Shown here: positions 42,776 through 49,705 of the stretch, piece after piece
Numbering within the stretch: the stretch's first letter is position 1
Layout: the number at the start of each line of letters is the position of its first letter
Assembly (NCBI GenBank): GCA_030145325.1
Contig: JAQYVW010000017.1
Coordinates: 1 to 49,705, forward strand
Reading direction: 5' to 3'
Length of the DNA stretch: 49,705 nt
From: Desulfurivibrionaceae bacterium
GTDB lineage: Bacteria; Desulfobacterota; Desulfobulbia; Desulfobulbales; UBA5123
Made by a program: the position numbers and the translations under genes
Notes under the pieces: model-generated
Told to the model about the DNA's origin: nothing
Databases searched by the model: none
What the model saw: the letters and a program-made list of their open reading frames with translations, nothing else

Positions 42776-44014
42776 ATGATTAAGAAGGTAGAAGTCAAAC
42801 AACTCCGCCCCGGCGTCTATATCCATCGTTTTGGTGGCAGTTGGCTCCAACATCCCTTCCTGTTTAATCAAAAGCGGATTAGGGGCCGGGAGGCCATCGA
42901 GCAGATGATCGACTGGGGGATGGATTATGTCTATATCGATACCGACCGGGGCTTTGATGTGGAGGATGAGAGCCGTTCTGGGGAGTCGGAGGCGGAGTCG
43001 GCAGCGGTGGTGGAGATTGATTTTGTCGAAGATATAGAAGAGGAGCCGCCGTTGCTTCATGTTCCTCTGCAAGAGGAGATTGTTGCCGCCAAAGCGGTTC
43101 GGAGCAAGTCGCGGAAGGTGATTAAGAGGATGCTTGATGATGTGCGCTCCGGCAAAGATATCGATATTGATGCGAGCCAGGATCTGGTGACGGAGATGGA
43201 TAATACCGTCTGCCGCAATAAGGATGCGCTGTTGTTGCTGATGCGGGTGCGGAACAGGGATGAGTATACCTTTATGCACTCGGTGAGTGTGGGGGCGTTG
43301 TTGATCTCCTTCTGCCGCTCCATGGGGCTTGATGGTGAGGTGTGCAGGGTTATCGGCCTGGGTGGTTTATTGCATGATGTGGGCAAGATGTCGGTGCCCT
43401 TGGCCATTCTCAATAAGCCTGCCGCGCTCACCGACAGCGAATTTTCGATTATCAAGCAACATGCTCTTTATAGCCAGGATATCTTTGAAAAAATGGATCA
43501 TATACCTGAAACCGCCGCCCTCATCGCCCGGCAACATCACGAACGGTTTGACGGCAGCGGCTATCCTTACAATATGAAAGGGGATGAAATATCCCCGGCC
43601 GCGCAAATGGCAGCAGTTGTCGATGTTTTTGACGCCATCACCGCCGACCGTTGTTACCATCAGGGGCTAGATCAGGTGGCCGCGCTACGTAAGATTTATG
43701 GGTGGCGCTGTAGTCATTTTAATGAGGCGTTGGTGCAGCGTTTCATCCGCTGTGTGGGGATCTATCCGCCCGGCACGGTGGTGCGGTTGGAGAGTGGTCG
43801 TATCGGGGTGGTGGTGGAGAATACCGGGGATCTACGTAAGCCGGTGGTGCGGGTGGTATACGATGCCGGTCAGGATTGGGCGATTACCCCCTTGGATATC
43901 AACTTGTTGCAGGAAGACCCGCAGAGCGGCGACCGGATTGTCGGCTATGAATCGCCCCATCGCTGGCGGATTGATCCGCTCCGGGTGCTTGGGATAGGGA
44001 ACAATCTTGCCTAG
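42776..44014 (+). CDS. HD-GYP cyclic-di-GMP phosphodiesterase (DUF3391 N-terminus)
   Basis: A 412-residue protein that would degrade cyclic-di-GMP. Residues 1-130 are a DUF3391-type N-terminal domain (VEVKQLRPGVYIHRFGGSWL). The HD-GYP domain (about 155-335) has FMHSVSVGALL, LLHDVGKMSVP, ARQHHERFDGSGYP and VVDVFDAITADRCY, with metal ligands and the GYP motif intact. It is a single gene, divergent from cobQ. A 12-base palindrome (ATGAG-CC-CTCAT) covers its start codon and could affect initiation. It balances the cyclase encoded at 5285-6550. Confidence 0.93.
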   Translation: MIKKVEVKQLRPGVYIHRFGGSWLQHPFLFNQKRIRGREAIEQMIDWGMDYVYIDTDRGFDVEDESRSGESEAESAAVVEIDFVEDIEEEPPLLHVPLQEEIVAAKAVRSKSRKVIKRMLDDVRSGKDIDIDASQDLVTEMDNTVCRNKDALLLLMRVRNRDEYTFMHSVSVGALLISFCRSMGLDGEVCRVIGLGGLLHDVGKMSVPLAILNKPAALTDSEFSIIKQHALYSQDIFEKMDHIPETAALIARQHHERFDGSGYPYNMKGDEISPAAQMAAVVDVFDAITADRCYHQGLDQVAALRKIYGWRCSHFNEALVQRFIRCVGIYPPGTVVRLESGRIGVVVENTGDLRKPVVRVVYDAGQDWAITPLDINLLQEDPQSGDRIVGYESPHRWRIDPLRVLGIGNNLA

Positions 44015-44018
44015 TGGG

Positions 44019-45707
44019 CTATGTCTCTTCTGCGCTGAAAAGAAAAAATGGCATCATTCGTGGGTCGGGGAGTTCAGTGCGATGCGCCATTTCTTCGTGA
44101 TAGCGGGTGAAGAGCGGCAATAGATAATCTTCGGCAGCCTGTGTCTCTCCCGGGATCTCGCGCAGTCGTGCCCGCAAGGTTTTTTCCATGGTGGCTGGGG
44201 CCAGCAGGGGGGCTATTTCCCCCCACAGCGCCAGTGGCAATGGGCTGATCTCAAAACTTCCTGTCCATATTTCGTTGGCCACGCCGGTGAATAAAAGACT
44301 GCCAAGGGTTACATCGGCAAGGCTGTGGGTATACCCCTTGCGGTACAGGTCGGCTTCCAGTTGTTCCCATTCTTGTCGACATCGCTGTTTGCATTCTTTG
44401 AGCAGGGGGGGTAAGGCCTCAAAAATGTGCAAAATCTTCTGGGCCTGATCCAAGTCAGAGGGACTGCGAATAAAATCCTCTTCGGTGGGGCCGTTGCTTT
44501 GCGGGCGCCGGATAATGGGAGTTCGGGAGCTAAGGAGATCAATTTTTTCCAGCCACGGTTCATCCAGCAGGTTAATCCCTTCCGGCCAGTGTGGAACCAG
44601 ATCGTTGTCGATGATATTGTTGAGTCGGTTGGTGATGGTGGCGGCGGTGGAGTGGCCGTAGCGGAACAGATGTTCGAGATACACCTGCTGCAGGGTCTGG
44701 GCCGCCAGGGTTTCGTCGTCGCCGGCAAAAAGAACCAGGCCCAGGTTGACCATTGCTGCCGCCTTATCCGCCGCCCGGTGCAGGTTGGTGGGGTCGTCGG
44801 TGTCCAGCCGGTCAGCGATGAGCACCTTGTTGGCAAGGGTTGCCATTTCCTGGCGGAGGGTGGCTTGGCTGTTCTGATCATCAATGCGGGCCAGGGCCGC
44901 GCCCAGCAGGTCGCGTTTTCTGACCATGGTCATGGCAAAGGTCGGGGGCGCAGCATCGTCTTCGCCAAGGGGGATAATGGTCTTGTTTGGTTTGATTTGT
45001 CGGCTGAGCAGGGGTTGATAGATGCCCGCTGCTTCTTCGTGGTCGGGGATGGCGTGATCGGCAAGTCGGCCCCGATGAAAGCGGTAAGCAAGCTCCGTTG
45101 TTTCGGCCTCCATTCCGATGCGGGTGTGTTGTAGGAGGGCGACATAAAAGCCGTGGTGGTTCTCAAACAGGTAGCCGAGGATATATTTGAGCAGTGCTTC
45201 GTGGATGGGGTAGCGGGTGGAAAAATAGTATTGGTTGTCGATGGTTAGCCGGGGCAGGATATCGCTTTCTTCCTGGTAATCATCCTCGTCTTCAATGATC
45301 TCCACCCGAGAGAGCCATTTCTTAAAGAAAATAATGAGAAATTCAAAATCAACCTTGTAGAGCCAGTTGAGGAATTTAACCTCGTTGGCCGCGATCATCG
45401 CCTCGCACCAGGCCAAGGTCTTACCAGCTAATAAATCATCTCCCTGCCAGCAGTCAACATCAATGAGATGGGTAAACTGTTCCGGCCTGGACATGGCCAG
45501 CAGTGGGGCGGCGCTGTCGAGATCCAGTTCCTTGACAAACAAGTAGAAATCAGGCTCAGGAAGTGCTGCCACCACATCTTTGGCGTCATCACGATCCAGG
45601 ATGATGGCCAACCGTTCAGGGGCGGGCAACGACATCAGGCGACCGGCCAGGGCAGGTGCCGAGAGGTTTTTCAGGAGTTTTTCTTCAAGGGAGAGAATCT
45701 TAGGCAT
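44019..45707 (-). CDS. DUF6178 family protein, function unknown
   Basis: A 562-residue soluble, acidic, mainly helical protein. N-terminal stretches LPAPERLAIILDRDDAKDVV and ALPEPDFYLFVKELDLDSA recall DUF6178 proteins of Desulfobacterota, which often use such repeated EPxDFYLLVKE patterns. No catalytic motif or membrane segment is recognised. It is convergent with the HD-GYP gene (four bases between the stops). The family assignment is from memory of sequence style; function unknown. Confidence 0.75.
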   Translation of the reverse strand: MPKILSLEEKLLKNLSAPALAGRLMSLPAPERLAIILDRDDAKDVVAALPEPDFYLFVKELDLDSAAPLLAMSRPEQFTHLIDVDCWQGDDLLAGKTLAWCEAMIAANEVKFLNWLYKVDFEFLIIFFKKWLSRVEIIEDEDDYQEESDILPRLTIDNQYYFSTRYPIHEALLKYILGYLFENHHGFYVALLQHTRIGMEAETTELAYRFHRGRLADHAIPDHEEAAGIYQPLLSRQIKPNKTIIPLGEDDAAPPTFAMTMVRKRDLLGAALARIDDQNSQATLRQEMATLANKVLIADRLDTDDPTNLHRAADKAAAMVNLGLVLFAGDDETLAAQTLQQVYLEHLFRYGHSTAATITNRLNNIIDNDLVPHWPEGINLLDEPWLEKIDLLSSRTPIIRRPQSNGPTEEDFIRSPSDLDQAQKILHIFEALPPLLKECKQRCRQEWEQLEADLYRKGYTHSLADVTLGSLLFTGVANEIWTGSFEISPLPLALWGEIAPLLAPATMEKTLRARLREIPGETQAAEDYLLPLFTRYHEEMAHRTELPDPRMMPFFLFSAEET

Positions 45708-45755
45708 TTGGCACCATTAGTGGTTTCAGAGATTATGGTTTGCTAGAGGCATGAA

Positions 45756-45784
45756 ACCATAAGACCGCTTGTTGGAAATGTCAA
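45756..45784 (-). promoter_or_regulatory. Candidate sigma-70 promoter of the DUF6178 gene
   Basis: On the minus strand, a perfect TTGACA, 17 bases, then TATGGT (4 of 6), about 50 bases before the start codon. An inverted repeat ATGGTTT/AAACCAT (45735-45760) overlaps the -10 element. Confidence 0.5.
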
Positions 45785-45886
45785 AGAGTGTCTTGAGAGG
45801 GTTTTCTTTTCTGCAAGGTCTGACTTTGTTGGGATGAGGCGGGAACCTACTCCGGTAAGGATGGAATTCACTCGTTTACCAGATGG

Positions 45887-46180
45887 TCAGGTCACCATTT
45901 TTATCCGGGTAACAATGCCCAGGTGATAGCTGCCTTCCAGCCATTCATCCGTTTGGCACCACTTGACTTCGCCAATGAAATATGATTCTTGCTCATCTTC
46001 CACAAGGGTAATCTCCAGCATGGTGCCGGGGGCAAAATAACTTTCCACGGAAATCCCCATCCCCTCATCACAAATATCGTCAACGATGCCAAGATACCGG
46101 TGCTCCTCGTCCTGAATAAAAAAGGTCAAACCCTGAGCTGGTGGTAGCTGTTTTCGGGGCTGTTTTCTTCGTTCTTGCAA
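45887..46180 (-). CDS. PilZ-domain protein
   Basis: A 97-residue single-domain PilZ protein, a likely cyclic-di-GMP receptor. The N-terminal RRKQPRKQ gives the Arg-x-x-x-Arg motif, and DDICDEGMGI is the second motif, where the usual Asp/Asn-x-Ser-x-x-Gly has Cys at the Ser position. The start is TTG 46180 with AAGGT 7 bases upstream; no ATG is available nearby. It lies alone between the DUF6178 and DUF1566 genes on the same strand. Confidence 0.82.
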   Translation of the reverse strand: MQERRKQPRKQLPPAQGLTFFIQDEEHRYLGIVDDICDEGMGISVESYFAPGTMLEITLVEDEQESYFIGEVKWCQTDEWLEGSYHLGIVTRIKMVT

Positions 46181-46310
46181 AAGCGTACCTTCGGTGGGGT
46201 AATCTGACCAACCAGTCCCGGGAGGATGTTACTTGACTTTCCGTGGGGTCATTTCAACAGCATCCGCAGCAGCAAAGTGGTTTTTTCGTAACAGTGGTGG
46301 TTGTGAGCGT

Positions 46311-46345
46311 ATCCTGGTCTGGGGCGGTGTGCCTCAGACCAGGAT
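46311..46345. other. Perfect 11-bp hairpin between DUF1566 and PilZ genes
   Basis: ATCCTGGTCTG pairs with CAGACCAGGAT across a 13-base loop, just past the DUF1566 stop. It lacks a T run on the minus strand, so it may be a weak terminator or an RNA processing or stability element. Confidence 0.5.
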
Positions 46346-46358
46346 GTTTTACTTGACC

Positions 46359-47297
46359 TTATAAGGTACGACAAACCCGGCCGAAGCCACCGGGGATGGT
46401 TCCTGAGGCCCAGAAAACGGTGCCCTGTTTGAAATCAATAAACCAATAGCCGCCTGGTTTACGCTCATCGGCCAGAAAAATAAAGGGCTGGCCCATACAG
46501 AAACAGGGGTGCAGGAAGAGACCCTTGGGGTTTTGTTCGGGCTCAAGCAAGGCCAGGGCCTCTTCCATGGTGGGAAGTCGCCAGTCTGAAAAGCCTGCGT
46601 ATTTTTGCTCGTTGAGTTTTTTCACCCAGGCGTGGACGTGCCGGATGGCGGTGATATCACAGCCGGTTCGCTGCCACATGATGCCGCTGGCAAGGTCGGA
46701 GATGGTTTTGCCGTCGTTATTATTGACCAGATAGTTGGTAAACCGCCCCTCTGGGTTATGCTGGCTGTCGAAAAAATTCTCGGCCTTGACGATGCCGGCA
46801 ACCTCCTCTTCCTGAATATGGGCGGGAGCGCTCCGCAGGGCGCGGGTTTGCAGGTCAGCCGGTTGCTTTTCGTCCTTGTCCGGCAAATTGCAGGCCAACG
46901 GTTCTTCCTCATGGGCGGCCAGTACAGGGATGATAAAAGAATCATCATCGGAATCCACCACGTTTTCCAGGAGCCATTGTTTAAGGGTCTCGTCAATGGC
47001 GTAACTCTGATCGCGTGACGACTTGCCTTGTCCGGCTACGCATTGGTCGATCATCTCCTGGGGGGCGTTGATGTGAGCCAGCACCTTGGCGAATTTTATC
47101 CCACGTTCCATCAGGCAGAGCTTGGCAGGCGGCTCCCAGTTATCGATGTAAAAATAATGGAACCGCTCTTTTTGGTCGCGAAGCCGTTCCGGTCCGCCCC
47201 AACTTTCAAAGATAGCAAAAGTATTACTTGGTGACAGGCTCCAGTCAATACTGATATCGCCCACGCCCATCATGCCCAGTTTCTCGAATAGTTTCAT
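46359..47297 (-). CDS. DUF1566 domain protein
   Basis: A 312-residue protein without a signal peptide. The C-terminal half (about 185-312) is a DUF1566/Lcl fold: RFTNYLVNNNDGKTISDLAS, GIMWQRTG, AGFSDWRLPTMEEALALLE and the closing GGFGRVCRTL. The N-terminal part (about 1-125; IFESWGGPERLRDQKERFHY and KLCLMERGIKFAKVLAHI) is a separate domain I cannot name. DUF1566 folds resemble C-type-lectin/FGE-like binding domains. AGGAGATATACCT lies before the ATG. It is divergent from glgX. Confidence 0.8.
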   Translation of the reverse strand: MKLFEKLGMMGVGDISIDWSLSPSNTFAIFESWGGPERLRDQKERFHYFYIDNWEPPAKLCLMERGIKFAKVLAHINAPQEMIDQCVAGQGKSSRDQSYAIDETLKQWLLENVVDSDDDSFIIPVLAAHEEEPLACNLPDKDEKQPADLQTRALRSAPAHIQEEEVAGIVKAENFFDSQHNPEGRFTNYLVNNNDGKTISDLASGIMWQRTGCDITAIRHVHAWVKKLNEQKYAGFSDWRLPTMEEALALLEPEQNPKGLFLHPCFCMGQPFIFLADERKPGGYWFIDFKQGTVFWASGTIPGGFGRVCRTL

Positions 47298-47353
47298 AGG
47301 TATATCTCCTGTGTGGATTCATCGTCTGCCCACGCCGATGCGGGGGTGATATT

Positions 47354-47396
47354 CACCGTTAGACTTTCCTTGTCGAGTATTATATATCTAACGGTG
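47354..47396. promoter_or_regulatory. Spaced 10-bp inverted repeat between DUF1566 and glgX genes
   Basis: CACCGTTAGA (47354-47363) and TCTAACGGTG (47387-47396) are perfect inverted arms 23 bases apart, about three helical turns centre to centre. A perfect TATAAT on the minus strand (47379-47384), with TTGTTT 18 bases upstream, lies between and beside them and is a likely promoter of the DUF1566 gene. The arms may bind a regulator shared by both divergent genes. Confidence 0.6.
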
Positions 47397-47457
47397 ACGG
47401 TTAAACAAACTAGAATTAAGAATCTCTTTAACAACGGTTATTTTGGTTGATCTTGCT

Positions 47458-49563
47458 ATGTATTCCTATCAGACTAGTCCTGGTGTACCGCTGCCTCTGG
47501 GGGCCACCATCATGGCCGACACCGTTAATTTTGCTATTTTCAGTCGTCATGCCGAAAGGGTAAGCCTGCTGGTTTTTAAGCCGGGCGAGGCCAGTAAAGA
47601 GGCTGAAATTATTCTGGATTCGAAGCTGAACCGCACTGGCGATATTTGGCATATCAAGATTCATCATCTGCCCCGCGACCGTCGCTATGGTTATCGGGTT
47701 GCTGGGCCGTATGATCCCAAAGGGAGCGGGCATGTTTTTTCTTCTGCCCAGATCCTTCTCGATCCTTACGCCCAAGCGCTTACCGGTGGTCATCAATGGG
47801 GAGTGCCTTACCGCCGCCATAACCCGCAAAGCCCGGAAAGTGACTTTAAGCGGCGCTGCGCTATCATCGACAATGAGTTTGACTGGGAGGGTGATCGCCC
47901 CCTTAACATCCCCCTCAAAGATTCGGTGATCTACGAACTGCATGTGCGTGGTTTTACCAACCACGAGAGTTCGGAGGTCGGTCATCCCGGCACCTATGAT
48001 GGGATCGTCGCTAAGATTCCTTATCTCAAAGCACTGGGAATTACGGCGGTGGAACTGCTGCCGGTTTTTGAATTTAATGAGATGGAAAGTATCTTCAATG
48101 ACCCGGAAACCGGTCGCCCCTTGAAAAATTTCTGGGGCTACAGCCCCCTGGCTTTTTTTGCCCCCAAGGCTTCCTATGCCATTAACGGCGTCAATGGCAA
48201 TCAGGTTCGGGAGTTTAAGGAGATGGTCAAGGCCCTGCACCGGGCCGGGATCGAGGTGATCCTGGATGTGGTTTATAACCATACCGCCGAGGGTGGTGGT
48301 AACGGCCCCACCTACAGTTTCAGGGGCTTGGATAACACCATCTACTACCTGTTGGATCAGGAGAACCGTGACTACCTTAATTTTTCCGGCTGTGGCAACA
48401 CCTTCAACTGCAACCACCCCCTGGTCAGAAATCTGATCATGGACAGCCTGCGCTACTGGGTGATTGAGATGCATGTGGATGGGTTTCGCTTCGACCTTGC
48501 TTCCATCCTGGGCCGATCCCCAACCGGGGAGGTGCTTGCCAATCCGCCGATGGTGGAAAAAATCGCCGAGGATCCCATTCTCGCCCATACTAAGATCATT
48601 GCCGAAGCGTGGGATGCCGCTGGGCTTTACCAGGTGGGTAATTTCTCTTCCCATCCCCGTTGGGCGGAGTGGAACGGTAAGTTCCGCGATGATGTCCGCC
48701 ATTTTGTCTGCGGTTATGATAATAGTGTTGCCGCCCTGGCCACCAGAATCGCCGGTAGTTCTGATCTTTACCAGCATAATGACCGGCGACCATACAACAG
48801 CATCAACTTCATCACCAGCCATGACGGCTTCACCCTCCACGATCTGGTTAGCTATAACTACAAGCACAATTTACGGAACGGCGAGAATGACCGTGATGGC
48901 TGTAACCACGAGATAAGTTGGAATTCCGGGGCCGAAGGAGAAACCGCCAACAAGAAAATCATCAAACTTCGTAACCGGCGGCATCGGACCCTGGCGGTGA
49001 TTCTGATGCTTTCGCAGGGGGCACCCATGCTCACTGCGGGGGATGAGTTTGGCAGGAGTCAGGACGGCAACAACAATGCGTACTGTCAGGATAATCCCAT
49101 CAGTTGGCTGGATTGGCGGTTAGCCGAAACCAACAAAGACTTACTGCGTTTTTTTCAATTATTGATTGCGTTGCGTAAAGCACATCCGGTTTTCCGGCGG
49201 GCTAATTTCTTCCCGGCCACCGATGCCGTAGGGGAAATTCCCATTCGCTGGCAATCAACCAATCCCGGAAGTGAAGACTGGTCGGCAGAGACTAAAACCC
49301 TCGCCTTTTTCCTTGCCGGTAACAGTGTTGGCGCTAATGTTGAGGATAATGATTTTTTCTTGATGTTGAACGGCCACCGTCGCCTCCGCACCTTTACTGC
49401 CCCATCTCCGCCCTCCGGTCGCTGCTGGCATAAAATCATCGATACCGCTGCCGACAGCCCCAACGACATCTTTGTTGAACAGGCCGCGTTGCCCCTGAGC
49501 GATTATAAAATAAAGGTGGCGGGGTTGGCGGCGGTATTGCTGATCTCGGCCCCCATTTCTTAA
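47458..49563 (+). CDS. glgX: Glycogen debranching enzyme GlgX (isoamylase type)
   Basis: Cuts alpha-1,6 branches of glycogen limit dextrin. The 701-residue protein has an N-terminal CBM48 domain (about 5-110, TVNFAIFSRHAERVSLLVF) and a GH13 barrel with the four conserved regions: VILDVVYNHT, VDGFRFDLAS (catalytic Asp), IAEAWDAA (catalytic Glu) and FITSHDGFTLHDLV. The C-terminal beta domain ends the chain. ATG 47458 is taken; a TTG five codons upstream is possible. No other glycogen gene is adjacent. It is followed three bases past the stop by a dispersed repeat. Confidence 0.96.
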   Translation: MYSYQTSPGVPLPLGATIMADTVNFAIFSRHAERVSLLVFKPGEASKEAEIILDSKLNRTGDIWHIKIHHLPRDRRYGYRVAGPYDPKGSGHVFSSAQILLDPYAQALTGGHQWGVPYRRHNPQSPESDFKRRCAIIDNEFDWEGDRPLNIPLKDSVIYELHVRGFTNHESSEVGHPGTYDGIVAKIPYLKALGITAVELLPVFEFNEMESIFNDPETGRPLKNFWGYSPLAFFAPKASYAINGVNGNQVREFKEMVKALHRAGIEVILDVVYNHTAEGGGNGPTYSFRGLDNTIYYLLDQENRDYLNFSGCGNTFNCNHPLVRNLIMDSLRYWVIEMHVDGFRFDLASILGRSPTGEVLANPPMVEKIAEDPILAHTKIIAEAWDAAGLYQVGNFSSHPRWAEWNGKFRDDVRHFVCGYDNSVAALATRIAGSSDLYQHNDRRPYNSINFITSHDGFTLHDLVSYNYKHNLRNGENDRDGCNHEISWNSGAEGETANKKIIKLRNRRHRTLAVILMLSQGAPMLTAGDEFGRSQDGNNNAYCQDNPISWLDWRLAETNKDLLRFFQLLIALRKAHPVFRRANFFPATDAVGEIPIRWQSTNPGSEDWSAETKTLAFFLAGNSVGANVEDNDFFLMLNGHRRLRTFTAPSPPSGRCWHKIIDTAADSPNDIFVEQAALPLSDYKIKVAGLAAVLLISAPIS

Positions 49564-49566
49564 ATT

Positions 49567-49705
49567 GTAACTACTCACGGGGGCGTGGCTAATTCTCCCA
49601 ATATGAGCGTAATTTTAACTGTTTGCAGGGTGCCGGAGATGAAAGGCATCGTTCTGCGAAACATACATTGGTATGTGAGCAGGGCGATAACGCGGCAGAT
49701 TCGGT
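49567..49705. repeat. Dispersed repeat, copy B (runs off window)
   Basis: It begins with GTAACTACTCAC, as copy A begins GTAATTACTCAC, and at 49671-49696 contains GGTATGTGAGCAGGGCG, then ATAACGCGGCAG and TTCGGT, nearly identical in order to 4183-4218 of copy A. The middle is longer and diverged (about 50 extra bases). The right end is not visible. Confidence 0.65.

Noticed and set aside
47428-48867. 479-residue open frame antisense to glgX
   Set aside because: It is the complement of a strongly conserved glycosidase gene and has no motif or ribosome site; codon bias of glgX explains the absence of stops.

Overview
The window looks like a chromosomal segment of a motile, anaerobic Gram-negative bacterium of the Desulfobacterota, most likely a Desulfobulbales-type sulfur or sulfate metaboliser. 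This is inferred from overall protein character: a PurS/PurL-type purine enzyme without a glutaminase domain, a DUF6178 protein, a two-CW protein, a lone GltA/NfnB-type flavoprotein, and cobalamin genes. It also rests on several sigma-54 type promoters. No rRNA, tRNA, CRISPR array, prophage or transposase gene is visible, and almost everything is chromosomal housekeeping or sensory equipment.

Layout. 1-1.8 kb holds the end of the ATP synthase operon (atpD, cut by the window edge, and atpC), closed by a bidirectional terminator. 1.9-8.7 kb holds signalling and redox genes: CheX, a GltA/NfnB-type oxidoreductase, a CheW split by a zinc-binding CZB domain, a two-receiver diguanylate cyclase, an exported FGE/SUMF1-fold protein, and a peroxiredoxin led by a Cys-rich winged-helix protein and a small conserved gene. 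Upstream of that cluster lie a near-consensus sigma-54 promoter and an array of TGTCTCA/TGAGACA sites. 9-14.5 kb is a tightly overlapping operon: metallophosphoesterase, HIT hydrolase, MutS, periplasmic cell-wall amidase. 14.5-16.7 kb is a toxin-antitoxin island: HipBA plus a ribbon-helix-helix antitoxin gene broken by a stop codon. 16.8-27.8 kb is a long minus-strand run with many 1-4 base overlaps. In transcription order it is purL, yhaM-like, holB, ricT, metG, a degenerate GGDEF protein, an FlhG/MinD-like ATPase, yggT, divIVA-like and a DUF167 gene.

28.1-35.3 kb carries type IV pilus minor pilin genes (fimT/gspH-like, pilW, pilV, pilX) and a large pilY1. A single pilin on the opposite strand is set among them. 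The block begins with a textbook sigma-54 promoter and ends with a perfect 16-bp terminator. 35.6-37.5 kb is the flagellar hook gene flgE, also behind a sigma-54 promoter. 37.6-49.6 kb is mixed: a two-CW protein, a Kef-type cation/proton antiporter, cobalamin genes cbiB and cobQ, an HD-GYP phosphodiesterase, a DUF6178 protein, a PilZ protein, a DUF1566 protein and the glycogen debranching enzyme GlgX.

How it fits together. Surface motility (type IV pili, flagellum), chemotaxis (CheX, CheW-CZB) and cyclic-di-GMP signalling (GGDEF, HD-GYP, PilZ, degenerate GGDEF) recur across the window. Sigma-54 is the likely common regulator of pilus, hook and the small gene upstream of the peroxiredoxin cluster. 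The most unusual features are the sigma-54 promoter with its operator array at 8.7-9.0 kb, a dispersed palindromic repeat seen three times (4.1, 6.6 and 49.6 kb), paired C9 and G10 tracts inside a pilin gene, and a 10-bp spaced inverted repeat ahead of glgX.
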